From positions 62,001 through 126,000 of the forward strand of contig BGKB01000168.1 in NCBI GenBank assembly GCA_003116975.1: DNA of 64,000 nt, read 5' to 3'. The DNA is from Aurantiochytrium sp. KH105. Lineage: Eukaryota; Sar; Bigyra; Thraustochytrida; Thraustochytriidae. A program made the translations under genes and the position numbers. This document shows positions 55,870 to 64,000 of the stretch, in pieces (position 1 is the first letter of the stretch; each line of letters opens with the position of its first letter). The notes under the pieces are model-generated. The model made no database searches. It was given only the letters and a program-made list of their open reading frames with translations, and had not been told where the DNA came from.

Positions 55870-57258
55870 TCACTTCGTGCATGAGATGGATTTGATGTAG
55901 ATATTGCGAGCACCATTGATGTCCCTGCCAATGGAGAGACCACAATGACCACAATCATATCGTTTATTTCCACCAAGATTGTGTTTCACGTCTCCACATC
56001 TTGTGCATGTTTTTGAAGTGTACTCTTCAGGAACGGCCAGCGTGTTTCTTACATGTCCGTGGTCTTGAATGAGTTTGTCGCGAAAGCGACAGTGAGAAAG
56101 CATTTGTATCATACGCTTCGCAGTTGGATGGAGCTTGGGTGATTTCAGGATACTCTTGACACCTATTTTACCAATCCGGAGTTCCTGAAAGTTGTCCAGA
56201 AGGAAGCGAATGATCTTGTTGTGTGTGTCTTTGCTTTTATTCTTCATTTTTGCCCAAAGCATTTGCTCTTTGCGCTTGTAGTTCTTCTTTCTATTGCGAC
56301 TTTTCGTCTTTTCATTCCCATCCAAGGAGCTTCTGATCTTGTCGATACGCTTTGCCAAGTCGAGCATACTATAAGACTTAAAATTTCCACGTTTCTCAGA
56401 ACCAGTCGTACGTGGCAAGACGTTGAGTGTCGCGCATAGTTTAGCATCGTTCGAATAGAGTGTTTGAAAGTCACGAGCACCTGGATCGAGTGTCGCGTCT
56501 TTAAAAGGTGCTGGTTTGAGCTTTTCTCGCTTTTTCTGATATGGAATGATCAGGTACCAACGACCAGGTTCTTCGTAAACGATTTTGCAGTCCTTTTCAA
56601 TATTGGGAAGCTTTCGATTTCGCTTCTTCGAACCTTGACGTTTGTATCGCAGTGGTCCAAATGGTTTAGTATTGCTGTCTCCATCCACCTTCCACCTATA
56701 TTGTTTCATCATGAATATGAAGTTGTCGTCAAATGCCGTCTTGGAGAACGTCTCCTTTCGAACTGGAATAACACCAAAACCTCGCTTGTCGCGCCTTGAC
56801 TGAAAGCGCATTTCGAACTTTTTCACATTTCCAGCCTTTTTGTTCGAAAAAGCGGATTTGTAAGCTGCTCCTAGACGACGTAGAGTGTCACCACGCATAT
56901 GGTATGGAATACTCTCAATCTCGTCATCGAGCTTTCGTTCCTTCTCGACTTCGCGATTCAGCGCGTTACGGGTTGGTCCAAGAAAGTACTTTTTCATCTC
57001 CGCAAAATGAGTGCCTACATTTCCTTTCTTGATATGCTCAAGAGCCAGGTTCCACAATGCACGTAGTGCGTGGTGAATTTTGGCAAAAATCTTTCTTTGA
57101 CGAAGTGTTGGTCGCAGCTTAACTTTCATCGATCTTAAGTCGCTTTCTTCCTCGTCAACTGCTTCATTGACCGTGGAGACGACATCCAAAGACGGTGATG
57201 ATTGAGACGAGGTCTTTGACAGGTTCATCTTGCGGTCCTCCATCGTCTTCTTGTCCAT
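55870..57258 (-). CDS. tnpB: TnpB/Fanzor2-like RNA-guided nuclease
   Basis: The ATG at 57258 gives 462 aa and overlaps the end of tnpA by about 95 bases. The frame is open much further up, but only as a mirror of tnpA. RuvC-I is TLDPGARDF (Asp258), the zinc ribbon is CTRCGD with CGHCG, and RuvC-III is GRDINGARN. At the usual RuvC-II glutamate place the sequence reads RIGKIGVKS with no Glu, while a Glu pair sits in VPEEYTSKTC just before the zinc ribbon. A moved glutamate is reported for Fanzor proteins. The enzyme probably cuts DNA matching the element's own guide RNA and so keeps the element at its site. Confidence 0.85.
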   Translation of the reverse strand: MDKKTMEDRKMNLSKTSSQSSPSLDVVSTVNEAVDEEESDLRSMKVKLRPTLRQRKIFAKIHHALRALWNLALEHIKKGNVGTHFAEMKKYFLGPTRNALNREVEKERKLDDEIESIPYHMRGDTLRRLGAAYKSAFSNKKAGNVKKFEMRFQSRRDKRGFGVIPVRKETFSKTAFDDNFIFMMKQYRWKVDGDSNTKPFGPLRYKRQGSKKRNRKLPNIEKDCKIVYEEPGRWYLIIPYQKKREKLKPAPFKDATLDPGARDFQTLYSNDAKLCATLNVLPRTTGSEKRGNFKSYSMLDLAKRIDKIRSSLDGNEKTKSRNRKKNYKRKEQMLWAKMKNKSKDTHNKIIRFLLDNFQELRIGKIGVKSILKSPKLHPTAKRMIQMLSHCRFRDKLIQDHGHVRNTLAVPEEYTSKTCTRCGDVKHNLGGNKRYDCGHCGLSIGRDINGARNIYIKSISCTK

Positions 57259-57736
57259 TTGGATGGACAACTCGAATTGTGCCTCCTTTGGAAGTGACAA
57301 TCCACTCGAGCAAGTCGAATGCGAATCTACATAGACGGTCTCTGTAGGTAACCACAACTTCTTCGAGTTCTCCTTGCATTGCGAGTTCCAGAATGGAACG
57401 AAGACCGCGCCTTTTGAAGTTGATACCCGATCCAATGTCTTGGATGACTTGGTGATTGGGGAAGTTTTCTTCGAACCAAGCGACTTGTCTGGAGGGGTCG
57501 TCTTTCTGCGCTTTGCTACTGACTCTTGCATAACATAGTCGACGTCGCTCAACTTCCGTTTGCATAGGAGAGTCCGGGTTGTTGTCGAAGTCCTCGATAC
57601 ATACTCGCCGGTGTCCACCTTTTGTTCTATAACTTCTGACTTTGTTGTTGTTAGCGTAGTTTCGTATTGTATCTCTGTGCAGCCCGAGCCGCTGTGCGGC
57701 GACTCCAATGGATACGTAGTGTCGCTCATCTGACAT
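57164..57736 (-). CDS. tnpA: IS607 serine recombinase TnpA
   Basis: This is 190 aa from the ATG at 57736. An N-terminal MerR-like helix-turn-helix (VSIGVAAQRLGLHRDTIRNY) with RTKGGHRR is followed by the serine-recombinase catalytic motif CYARVSS (Ser73) and a resolvase-like DIGSGINFKRRGL. It catalyses excision and integration of the element through a covalent Ser-DNA link, usually into GG-containing targets. Length and domain order are typical of IS607. Confidence 0.9.
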   Translation of the reverse strand: MSDERHYVSIGVAAQRLGLHRDTIRNYANNNKVRSYRTKGGHRRVCIEDFDNNPDSPMQTEVERRRLCYARVSSKAQKDDPSRQVAWFEENFPNHQVIQDIGSGINFKRRGLRSILELAMQGELEEVVVTYRDRLCRFAFDLLEWIVTSKGGTIRVVHPNGQEDDGGPQDEPVKDLVSIITVFGCRLHGQ

Positions 57737-57995
57737 CGAGCGACACCACCAAACCGAGTTTCGGTTTTGCTGGAAACGATTTGGTTTTGCTTTCGATTCA
57801 GGTCGCTTCCACACCCGGCCGTATCGTATTTCACCGAGATAGAATATACAGACAACATAATACATCTGAAACATACTTCATATATATTCTTAATATTTAG
57901 TGTAACAGTTCAAGCCCCAAGGTTAAACATTTCAATGAAGACATTTCCCACCGAAACGGCATTATGACCATAGAGACTGTCCACTATATTCGACA

Positions 57996-58298
57996 ATGAC
58001 TCGAACATTTTTGCTGTTTTTTATTGGTGTTGCTATTCCAGTCTGGACGTTTCAGGTTTGGATCGAACGCCACACAACCAATCTATGTTTGTTACATTTT
58101 CATTATTTTTTTTCATTATTTTCTCTTTTGGAATGTAAGAAACTCGCCGAGGATCGATCAGGCGCGGATCTCGAGCAGACCGCATCAGATGCGCCAGCAA
58201 ACCCGAAACTATATAACTCGAAATTCAGAGATCTATATTTGATACTCAACGAAGGTCGGAGGAAGGTTGAATTGCAATTGCGTAACGTTCGGAATTAA
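57996..58298 (+). CDS. Small membrane protein, 100 aa
   Basis: An ATG at 57996 opens MTRTFLLFFIGVAIPVW, a likely signal or membrane helix, with a second hydrophobic patch at 30-45. The C-terminal half is charged. It ends two bases before the start of the helicase gene. Part of the sequence could instead be the 5' leader of that gene. No family recognised. Confidence 0.4.
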   Translation: MTRTFLLFFIGVAIPVWTFQVWIERHTTNLCLLHFHYFFSLFSLLECKKLAEDRSGADLEQTASDAPANPKLYNSKFRDLYLILNEGRRKVELQLRNVRN

Positions 58299-58300
58299 AA

Positions 58301-61300
58301 ATGTCAACGGCATTTGGTAATTTGTTTTTCCCAACCAGGGAAGAAATAAATACAACACCACGGAGTTATATCGAGAGGGATCCCGATGGCGGGACGCAAA
58401 ATGTTTATTTTGTGACAATTCCTACCAGCCTTCTCGTTCCGTGCCCTTCTTCTCTTCACGAACTTCGTGATAACGGCGGGAGTATTTCGATTTCGACCAT
58501 TTTTGCATGCATTCTGCTCATGTTCATTGATATGGTAGAGCAAGATTTTTACCTTACGGACAAGAATGTATCGAACTCGAGTGCACGTAGTGCTGCCCGT
58601 GCTCCCAGCGCCCAAAACAATGCCTATGGTTATGGGACAACCCTAGGCGCGGAAGCCGATGCTAATGATAACAGCGCAAATGAATCGACAGACTACCATG
58701 CGCGAATGTCTCGAGCAAGACTATTCATGGAGTATATTGTTTCTGATCAGACCGTGACCAACGACAACTACAAGGACATTTCTTTGATCGACATCCTCGG
58801 TATTCGATTCGTCTTCGTGTTCCGTGGTGATGCAACGGAACTTACCACTGTTCTGAACCGTTTTTTCAAGCAAGTCAAAGAGAAGGGCCAAAAAGGAAAA
58901 AAACAAAATCAACCACCCCAGTATCTGCCTCAAATTCTGAAGAACCAGGGTATTTCAACTTGGGGGGATTACCAAGTGGCTTGCTCGCGCTACGTTAGCG
59001 ACGACTCGGATATGACCGCTCAGGAAGTATCAGAGACTGACGGACGCCCCAGATGTGGTATCGTCACTCACCCCGAGGAGGCATTTAGTTCACGCGCCTC
59101 ACTCGACGTGCTGCACGCACACACCAGTTATGAAAGCCTGATTTTGGCTGCCCAGAGAGAAGCAGTTGTTTCTCAAGACGCAAATTCTGCGTATCTTTTT
59201 GAATTCGGAGTCCCCAATCTCGTCTACGAATTCAAAAGGACATGGATCAACAAAGCAGCCATTTTCTTTTGCGTTCTACCACGCAGCATTCGATGGCAGG
59301 AAAGGGATAAATCGGCGCAATTGACGAATGGTACGAAACTCTCGATTCTGCAGAATTTACGCGACGCACGCGTTGAGTGCATGTTTCGAAACGCCGAGGT
59401 CATCCAAGAAAATAAGAACGACTTGAAAGACATTGCAAAGCTTCTCAAAGAACGAATCAAAAATCTTCGCAACACAACTCGGGACAACGTCGAGCGGAGG
59501 GAAATCATCAAAAGATACAGGAAGGACGCAGTCGGCCACCTACAAAGCATTTGGGCAGAGGAAGCGAATATTTCAGACAGCATCAAGGAAATTGTTTCTT
59601 GGTCAGCTAAACAAGACTCATGGACATTGGATCCTGGAAAGATGCAAATCATGGATAAACGTCTTTCCAGCTTCGGAAACATGATTGCCACCGATTATTA
59701 CAACCTTGAGTTCAATGTGGGTGTTTCAACAACGCACGGCATTTTATATACAGTACTTACTTCCGCATTTAATGCGTACCACTACAAGCCGGATACACTT
59801 CACCTGAATGTGCTACTTCTCGGAGCGGGCGCAACCGGAAAGTCATTCATTCTTAACACTATCTCCGATCTCCTCATCCCATCAACAACAGAATCCATCT
59901 CAAACCAGACCGAGAAAGCATTGGCAACAGGCAAGGACAAAAATGACCACATCAGCATTTTCCACGAAATGCCCAGTCGTCTCATTTCAAGCGAAAGCAA
60001 AGGTGGAGCCAGTGCAGATACAGGCGATACCTTATTCAAGGATCTTTTGACAAGTGGAAAAATTTCTACGCAGTCCATGATATACACGGACGACGGTCGG
60101 CGTATCGAACAGAATTACGTCTCCGAGCGAATCGGTGTCTTTCTCTGTGCAACGAACGAAAGAGAGGACAAAATGCACGAATCGATGAAGTCCAGGTTCG
60201 TCACGATTCCTGTTCACGAATATCATCGCGATGGAGCATCAGTGATCGACCGACAAGCATCACGTTTCGTACATGACGTAGAAGATTCGGGAGAAAGCGC
60301 GTTGTCTACAGTTTCCTATGAGGATTTCCAACATAGAATTCGAATGCGACAAACAATGGTGGCCATGGTCGAACGTGCCATCGCCGCAAATGTCATTCAA
60401 GAGCCAGACACTTCCATTGCAAAGAGGGGCATCGCTCGAGCAGTGGCTTACATCAACAAGGAATATATTCGCGGCGAAGGAGCGGGCAATCGAGAGGTTT
60501 CCAACATACAAACATATGCACGCACTTTGACAGTGATTCATGCTTGTGAACGGTTTGCAAACTTTTGTGCGACAGAACAGCTCAGCATCAATTTTAAGAA
60601 CTTACAGGGGATTCAACGCTTTCTCGTTTGCACCGATGAAATCGCCGTTTTTGCACTCTCGACATTTTTCCCTTCGATAATCAAGTTCATCACTATGCAG
60701 GCGATGGAAATTATCATGAAAACCATTGAACCCGACTTACAAAAGGATATGGCAACCGGAGATCTATGCGAAAACGACAGCGGATACTATTACACAATTC
60801 CAGCCTACGAATCCAGGTCTACTCTCTATTCCAAAATGCAAGCGACAATGAAAAACGACAGTACATGCGTCAAAATCAGCAAGGAAAATATGATGGTGAC
60901 CTTCAATCAGCTGCTCACACTCGTATGTGTACAGAATGGTAGACCGATTATCATCTTCGAAAAATCATCGGGGATTCTTCAAGTGAACAAGGATTATGTC
61001 AATTGTAACTTTGAGAAGAAGGACGATGTGTCCTATAAACTCAAGGTCGACATGCACGACATTTTCAATAAGGTCTTAGATCATGCCTTTCAATACAAAC
61101 ACCAAAAACGAACGGAACATGCAATTACAGCATTTCCTCTCGATGAGAAAAGACCCTTTATTCTAAAAACAATCACTATCGGTCGGGACAATTGCGACCG
61201 TCCCATGAAGGACAAAGATCACGGCTACCAACTTCATAGGAGACCAAACAATGGTGTTATTCAAACACCGTATTACATTCAAAGAGGAGCAATTACGACC

Positions 61301-61765
61301 TACAACGTTGACATGACTGACTTCGTGTATACAACGTATTACAAAAATCACGTGTCCAGTAATGTAAGCGGGAGTTCAAGAGGTGAGAATGGACTATTTG
61401 ACGGCAAAGAACATCTCTGCAAAGTATCTGATGATCTTCCTACCGTGAGCATTCTTACGTTGGAAGACGAGGTGTATCCAATGGGGTTAAAGGCGCACTA
61501 TAAGTCGTTCCATAAGGACAGGTACAATGAAAATGACGCACCACAACAGCAGCAAGTTCAAGAAGTATTGGCGGACAACGCCGAAGAAAACCCTAGGGGC
61601 AATGCAAATACTGAGGCACCACAACAGCAACAAGACCAAGAAGAATTGGCGGACAACGTCGAAGAAAGCCACGATGAAAGTGATTCATTGGATCCAGACG
61701 ACAGCGACTCTGACTCTGGAAGACCTCATAAACGAGCACGTTTTACGGATGATGAAGACATCTAG
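58301..61765 (+). CDS. Large P-loop ATPase, SF3/D5-like replicative helicase candidate
   Basis: This is 1154 aa. A P-loop (LLLGAGATGKS, Lys514) is followed by HISIFHEMPS (Walker B-like, with Glu) and GVFLCATNE (sensor-1 Asn). That order is the SF3 helicase core of D5-type primase-helicases. An MHESMKSRFVTIPV element follows, like an Arg-finger region. The 500 residues before it could hold a divergent primase, but no primase motif is seen by eye. The C-terminus is disordered and acidic with two Gln-rich repeats (APQQQQ) and a basic HKRARF. It probably unwinds DNA at replication forks. Confidence 0.72.
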   Translation: MSTAFGNLFFPTREEINTTPRSYIERDPDGGTQNVYFVTIPTSLLVPCPSSLHELRDNGGSISISTIFACILLMFIDMVEQDFYLTDKNVSNSSARSAARAPSAQNNAYGYGTTLGAEADANDNSANESTDYHARMSRARLFMEYIVSDQTVTNDNYKDISLIDILGIRFVFVFRGDATELTTVLNRFFKQVKEKGQKGKKQNQPPQYLPQILKNQGISTWGDYQVACSRYVSDDSDMTAQEVSETDGRPRCGIVTHPEEAFSSRASLDVLHAHTSYESLILAAQREAVVSQDANSAYLFEFGVPNLVYEFKRTWINKAAIFFCVLPRSIRWQERDKSAQLTNGTKLSILQNLRDARVECMFRNAEVIQENKNDLKDIAKLLKERIKNLRNTTRDNVERREIIKRYRKDAVGHLQSIWAEEANISDSIKEIVSWSAKQDSWTLDPGKMQIMDKRLSSFGNMIATDYYNLEFNVGVSTTHGILYTVLTSAFNAYHYKPDTLHLNVLLLGAGATGKSFILNTISDLLIPSTTESISNQTEKALATGKDKNDHISIFHEMPSRLISSESKGGASADTGDTLFKDLLTSGKISTQSMIYTDDGRRIEQNYVSERIGVFLCATNEREDKMHESMKSRFVTIPVHEYHRDGASVIDRQASRFVHDVEDSGESALSTVSYEDFQHRIRMRQTMVAMVERAIAANVIQEPDTSIAKRGIARAVAYINKEYIRGEGAGNREVSNIQTYARTLTVIHACERFANFCATEQLSINFKNLQGIQRFLVCTDEIAVFALSTFFPSIIKFITMQAMEIIMKTIEPDLQKDMATGDLCENDSGYYYTIPAYESRSTLYSKMQATMKNDSTCVKISKENMMVTFNQLLTLVCVQNGRPIIIFEKSSGILQVNKDYVNCNFEKKDDVSYKLKVDMHDIFNKVLDHAFQYKHQKRTEHAITAFPLDEKRPFILKTITIGRDNCDRPMKDKDHGYQLHRRPNNGVIQTPYYIQRGAITTYNVDMTDFVYTTYYKNHVSSNVSGSSRGENGLFDGKEHLCKVSDDLPTVSILTLEDEVYPMGLKAHYKSFHKDRYNENDAPQQQQVQEVLADNAEENPRGNANTEAPQQQQDQEELADNVEESHDESDSLDPDDSDSDSGRPHKRARFTDDEDI

Positions 61766-61848
61766 GCCAAAAAAAAAACAACTGATATAAGTCAAAATCA
61801 TTTTTTCTTTTAAAGTTAAACATTCACTTGCTAGGGTTGCATGCTAAC

Positions 61849-62868
61849 ATGGAACTTGACGGACTTGATGAAGCTGCAGACCAAAAGTTTGTTTCTATTA
61901 TGAAAACCCTGCGGGATGATGGTAAGGCCCGCCCTGGAAAAGAGGGAGAGGAGGTAAAAACCAAAAGTGGGAAGACGAAGAGGCGACACAAGAAGAGAAG
62001 CGAGAGGAAGAAAAGTAAGGGTCACAAGCACCGTGAGAATAAGCACGAAAGTATTCTTGACAAACTTGCGAGGAAGTTGACCGAGACGGATACTCAGATT
62101 AATCCGAGTTTGTATCCTGTTTTGGAAGTTGGAACAAAGGCAGAAATTAGCATCCACGAGTCAATTATTAATCGAACACCAGCCACGCATTTCTACTGGG
62201 TGTTGCGCCATTTGAATAATAATCATAAATTCGAATGTATGTGGCCAGCTATCCGTATTGATGACCTCTCTGAGTTGGGGACAGAAGAACTCAAGGCATA
62301 CAATGATAAAGGTATCGCTGAAATTCAGGAAAATGACCCCAATTTAAAGCTTTTCATGCTTCTTCACACTTCAACAAAAGTGGGAAATGCATCACAAATC
62401 AAATTTCAGCTTATTGACACGAAACGCACGAAGAACTGCATTCCAATGACCACGTATAAAGGAAGAACACCTTTGTTTCTAAGAAAGAATGTTCATTTGC
62501 TTGTATCAACCATGAAGGATCCCAAATTGGCAGAGGAATATTTCATGTGTGTTTTCACAGCACAAACACTCATTTACAAGAATGATAAAAAGGAAAAGAT
62601 GTCCAAACTTCGTGATGTGGAAGATCACGAAACTTCCACTGATAGTAGTGGTGGTAGTTCAGATGATGAAATGGATTCGCATCACAAAACTCGACATTCC
62701 ATTCAAGATTCAGACACCGAAAGTCATGATAAAAAACGTCGTGGCGCTTCTCGCAAGAAAAAGATCAATGATACTCACAAGACACAGGCAGCAGGTGAAC
62801 TTGAGTTTGAGAACAAGACAACTTCTGATGATTCCGAGAGTAGTTCAGATGAAGAATGGGATATTTAA
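61849..62868 (+). CDS. Basic/acidic nuclear-type protein, 339 aa
   Basis: The ATG at 61849 is used; the longer frame starts at a TTG. Residues 35-65 are strongly basic (KTKRRHKKRSERKKSKGHK), a nuclear or nucleic-acid-binding signal. A globular domain spans about 75-250 (strand-rich, HFYWVLRHL). The tail alternates acidic Ser runs with Lys/Arg patches (KKRRGASRKKK) and ends DEEWDI. No family recognised. It is on the same strand just after the helicase. Confidence 0.65.
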   Translation: MELDGLDEAADQKFVSIMKTLRDDGKARPGKEGEEVKTKSGKTKRRHKKRSERKKSKGHKHRENKHESILDKLARKLTETDTQINPSLYPVLEVGTKAEISIHESIINRTPATHFYWVLRHLNNNHKFECMWPAIRIDDLSELGTEELKAYNDKGIAEIQENDPNLKLFMLLHTSTKVGNASQIKFQLIDTKRTKNCIPMTTYKGRTPLFLRKNVHLLVSTMKDPKLAEEYFMCVFTAQTLIYKNDKKEKMSKLRDVEDHETSTDSSGGSSDDEMDSHHKTRHSIQDSDTESHDKKRRGASRKKKINDTHKTQAAGELEFENKTTSDDSESSSDEEWDI

Positions 62869-62915
62869 CGACAAGCAAAACCTAATTAATAAATTTGATA
62901 GAGTAGCTCTCATAG

Positions 62916-63176
62916 ATGGTTACATTTCGTTGTAAGAAATCGAGAAATGCATACAAAAAGAAAATTGAAGTACTAGAGAATTCTGTCAAGAAACTCATGG
63001 TTGCCAATTTACTCATGTTTGTCACGATTTTAATTCTTCTAAGCTATCTAAGTCACTTGATAGGTTTTCTCATTTTACTTGGAACAACGCTGCCACTTCT
63101 ATTTCTTGTTCGAGATCAAAATAAAAAAACACCGTTTGAAATATTTGAAATCATTGAGAAATCAATGTTGAAGTGA
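62916..63176 (+). CDS. Small two-helix membrane protein, 86 aa
   Basis: A basic helical N-terminus (KKKIEVLENSVKKL) precedes two hydrophobic helices (about 29-48 and 50-66) and a charged tail. It sits between two larger genes on the same strand, and the hairpin plan recalls small reticulon-like or viral membrane-bending proteins; this is a weak guess. Confidence 0.55.
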   Translation: MVTFRCKKSRNAYKKKIEVLENSVKKLMVANLLMFVTILILLSYLSHLIGFLILLGTTLPLLFLVRDQNKKTPFEIFEIIEKSMLK

Positions 63177-63248
63177 GTGACATCAAGTATAATTGTATAT
63201 TACCAATATACGTGTAAATTGTTCGAACAACTTGAAAAGTAAAATAAA

Positions 63249-64000
63249 ATGGTACGTGATTTTATAGCATTTCCCATCGCATTACTTTTATTGTTCTTCA
63301 CATGTTGTAGTGGCCGCCAACTCCTTGACGATAATGGAGCATCGTTGTGGATTTTGAGTGTGTCGAAAGAAACAACCTGCGACGAGGCCTCGACTGAACT
63401 ATTGTCTAATAGTCTTCTTAAAGATGTTGTGGAGGTGAAGTCCAGCATGAAATCATCTCGAAATTGTTTCATTCGCTACGCTGTCTATAACGATGAGCCA
63501 ACAAGCGTGAATCAATTTATTCAAGATGAGTTTTCATGGGTATTAGATATTGAAGCAGACGAAGAAATGATTTTGTCATCTCGTTATTCGTGGGCCCTTG
63601 ACCGCATCGACCAAATTGAGCTTCCCCTTGACAAAGCCCAGTACAGCCCAATGTATACTGGAAAAAATATTACAGTTTACGTTCTTGACACTGGCATCAC
63701 CTTGAGTCACCCCGAGTTTGAGGACCGAGCCCAATATGGACCAAATTTTTCCTCTGACACGACTTCAGCTGACCTGAATGGACACGGCACGCACGTGGCA
63801 TCATCTGCTGTAGGAATGAATGTTGGTGTTGCACCCGAGGCTAATGTTGTTAGCGTCAAAGTTTTAAACGGTGCCGGTTCGGGAAGCACATCATCTGTCA
63901 TTCAGGGAATTCAGTATGTCATCGACGCAACGGTTGACTCTGCTGCAATCATGAGCATGTCACTCGGAGGAGGGCGAAGCACGGCAATGAATTTAGCAGT
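63249..64000 (+). CDS. Secreted subtilisin-like serine protease (runs off window)
   Basis: The frame starts at the ATG at 63249 with a signal peptide (MVRDFIAFPIALLLLFFTCC). A propeptide of about 95 residues follows, then the S8 catalytic domain. The Asp motif VYVLDTGI and the His motif NGHGTHVAS are present, and MSMSLGGGR is seen before the window ends. The Ser motif lies beyond the window. The spacing fits the proteinase K branch. It would be the fourth secreted protease gene of this segment, besides the three metzincins. Confidence 0.88.
   Translation, partial: MVRDFIAFPIALLLLFFTCCSGRQLLDDNGASLWILSVSKETTCDEASTELLSNSLLKDVVEVKSSMKSSRNCFIRYAVYNDEPTSVNQFIQDEFSWVLDIEADEEMILSSRYSWALDRIDQIELPLDKAQYSPMYTGKNITVYVLDTGITLSHPEFEDRAQYGPNFSSDTTSADLNGHGTHVASSAVGMNVGVAPEANVVSVKVLNGAGSGSTSSVIQGIQYVIDATVDSAAIMSMSLGGGRSTAMNLA

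Larger units (their letters stand above)
55860..57740 (-). mobile_element. IS607-family transposon with Fanzor-like TnpB
   Basis: Overlapping genes for a serine recombinase (TnpA) and a TnpB/Fanzor nuclease in the order tnpA-tnpB are the IS607 plan. IS607 elements have no terminal inverted repeats and no target duplication, so the exact ends cannot be fixed by eye; the guide RNA usually spans the tnpB 3' end. Both reading frames look intact, so the insertion seems recent. IS607-type elements with Fanzor2 are known in giant viruses and protists. Confidence 0.82.
1..64000. other. Mirusvirus-like virus genome segment
   Basis: The whole window is virus-type. It combines HK97/herpes-type capsid genes (major capsid, portal, terminase, protease, triplex and scaffold candidates) with eukaryote-derived genes (TBP, TFIIB, ESCRT-III, arginase, metzincins). 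That mixture is known from Mirusviricota. Genes are tightly packed on both strands, often with convergent overlaps of a few to about 70 bases. The element looks whole in this window and not ancient; at most one short stretch near 55.5 kb is unresolved. Free, episomal or integrated state cannot be told because no host flank is visible. Confidence 0.85.

Noticed and set aside
57259-57858. 200-residue N-terminal extension of TnpB
   Set aside because: It lies wholly inside or upstream of tnpA in another frame and is low-complexity; normal TnpB length is reached from 57258.
1-64000. tRNA, rRNA or CRISPR genes
   Set aside because: None was recognised on reading either strand; a covariance-model search would be needed to exclude tRNAs.

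Overview
This window reads as one dense segment of a large double-stranded DNA virus of a unicellular eukaryote, of the mirusvirus type (Mirusviricota). The capsid genes point there. They are an HK97-type major capsid protein candidate (921 aa), a herpes-type large terminase (591 aa), a portal protein (505 aa), an assemblin-like maturation protease (171 aa), a probable triplex protein (325 aa) and a coiled-coil scaffold candidate (299 aa). No double jelly-roll capsid gene is seen. Genes lie close together on both strands, mostly intron-free in appearance, and no gap exceeds about 300 bases. Threonine/proline stalks built from PTxxPT units on several membrane proteins recall stramenopile secreted proteins, so a stramenopile protist host is possible but unproven. 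The flanks are outside the window, so it cannot be told whether this is a free virus, an episome or an integrated copy. The segment looks whole; only one short stretch (54995-55809) is unresolved.

Layout. 1-4056: a gene end and two large unknown proteins, one with a repeat tail. 4053-9916: three tandem membrane-anchored zinc metalloproteases. 10039-18137: membrane proteins, an 869 aa protein and a DEDDh exonuclease. 18238-27975: an acidic repeat protein and a regulatory block with TBP, a Snf7/CHMP4-like ESCRT-III protein, a protein kinase, an A22-type Holliday junction resolvase, a second DEDDh exonuclease, TFIIB and zinc proteins. 28006-36091: a heliorhodopsin-like protein, capsid protease, terminase and a CHMP1-like ESCRT-III protein. 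36176-39866: small proteins including zinc-binding ones, one resembling herpesvirus UL92. 39972-45939: portal, scaffold candidate, a second heliorhodopsin-like protein, a TFIIS-type ribbon and a MORN-like protein. 46063-53123: arginase, major capsid protein, triplex candidate and unknowns. 53166-57736: an F-box/zinc protein and an IS607 transposon with a Fanzor-like TnpB. 57996-64000: a 1154 aa helicase-like ATPase, a nuclear-type basic protein, a small membrane protein and the start of a secreted subtilisin.

Together the genes suggest a virus that makes its own promoter-recognition factors (TBP, TFIIB, TFIIS ribbon, possibly a UL92-like late factor), builds a herpes-like capsid, and carries an enveloped or membrane-remodelling stage (ESCRT-III pair, many transmembrane proteins, surface proteases). 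DNA polymerase and large RNA polymerase subunits are not in this window.

Many starts were moved downstream from non-ATG codons to the first good ATG. Family assignments come from reading motifs by eye, without database searches.
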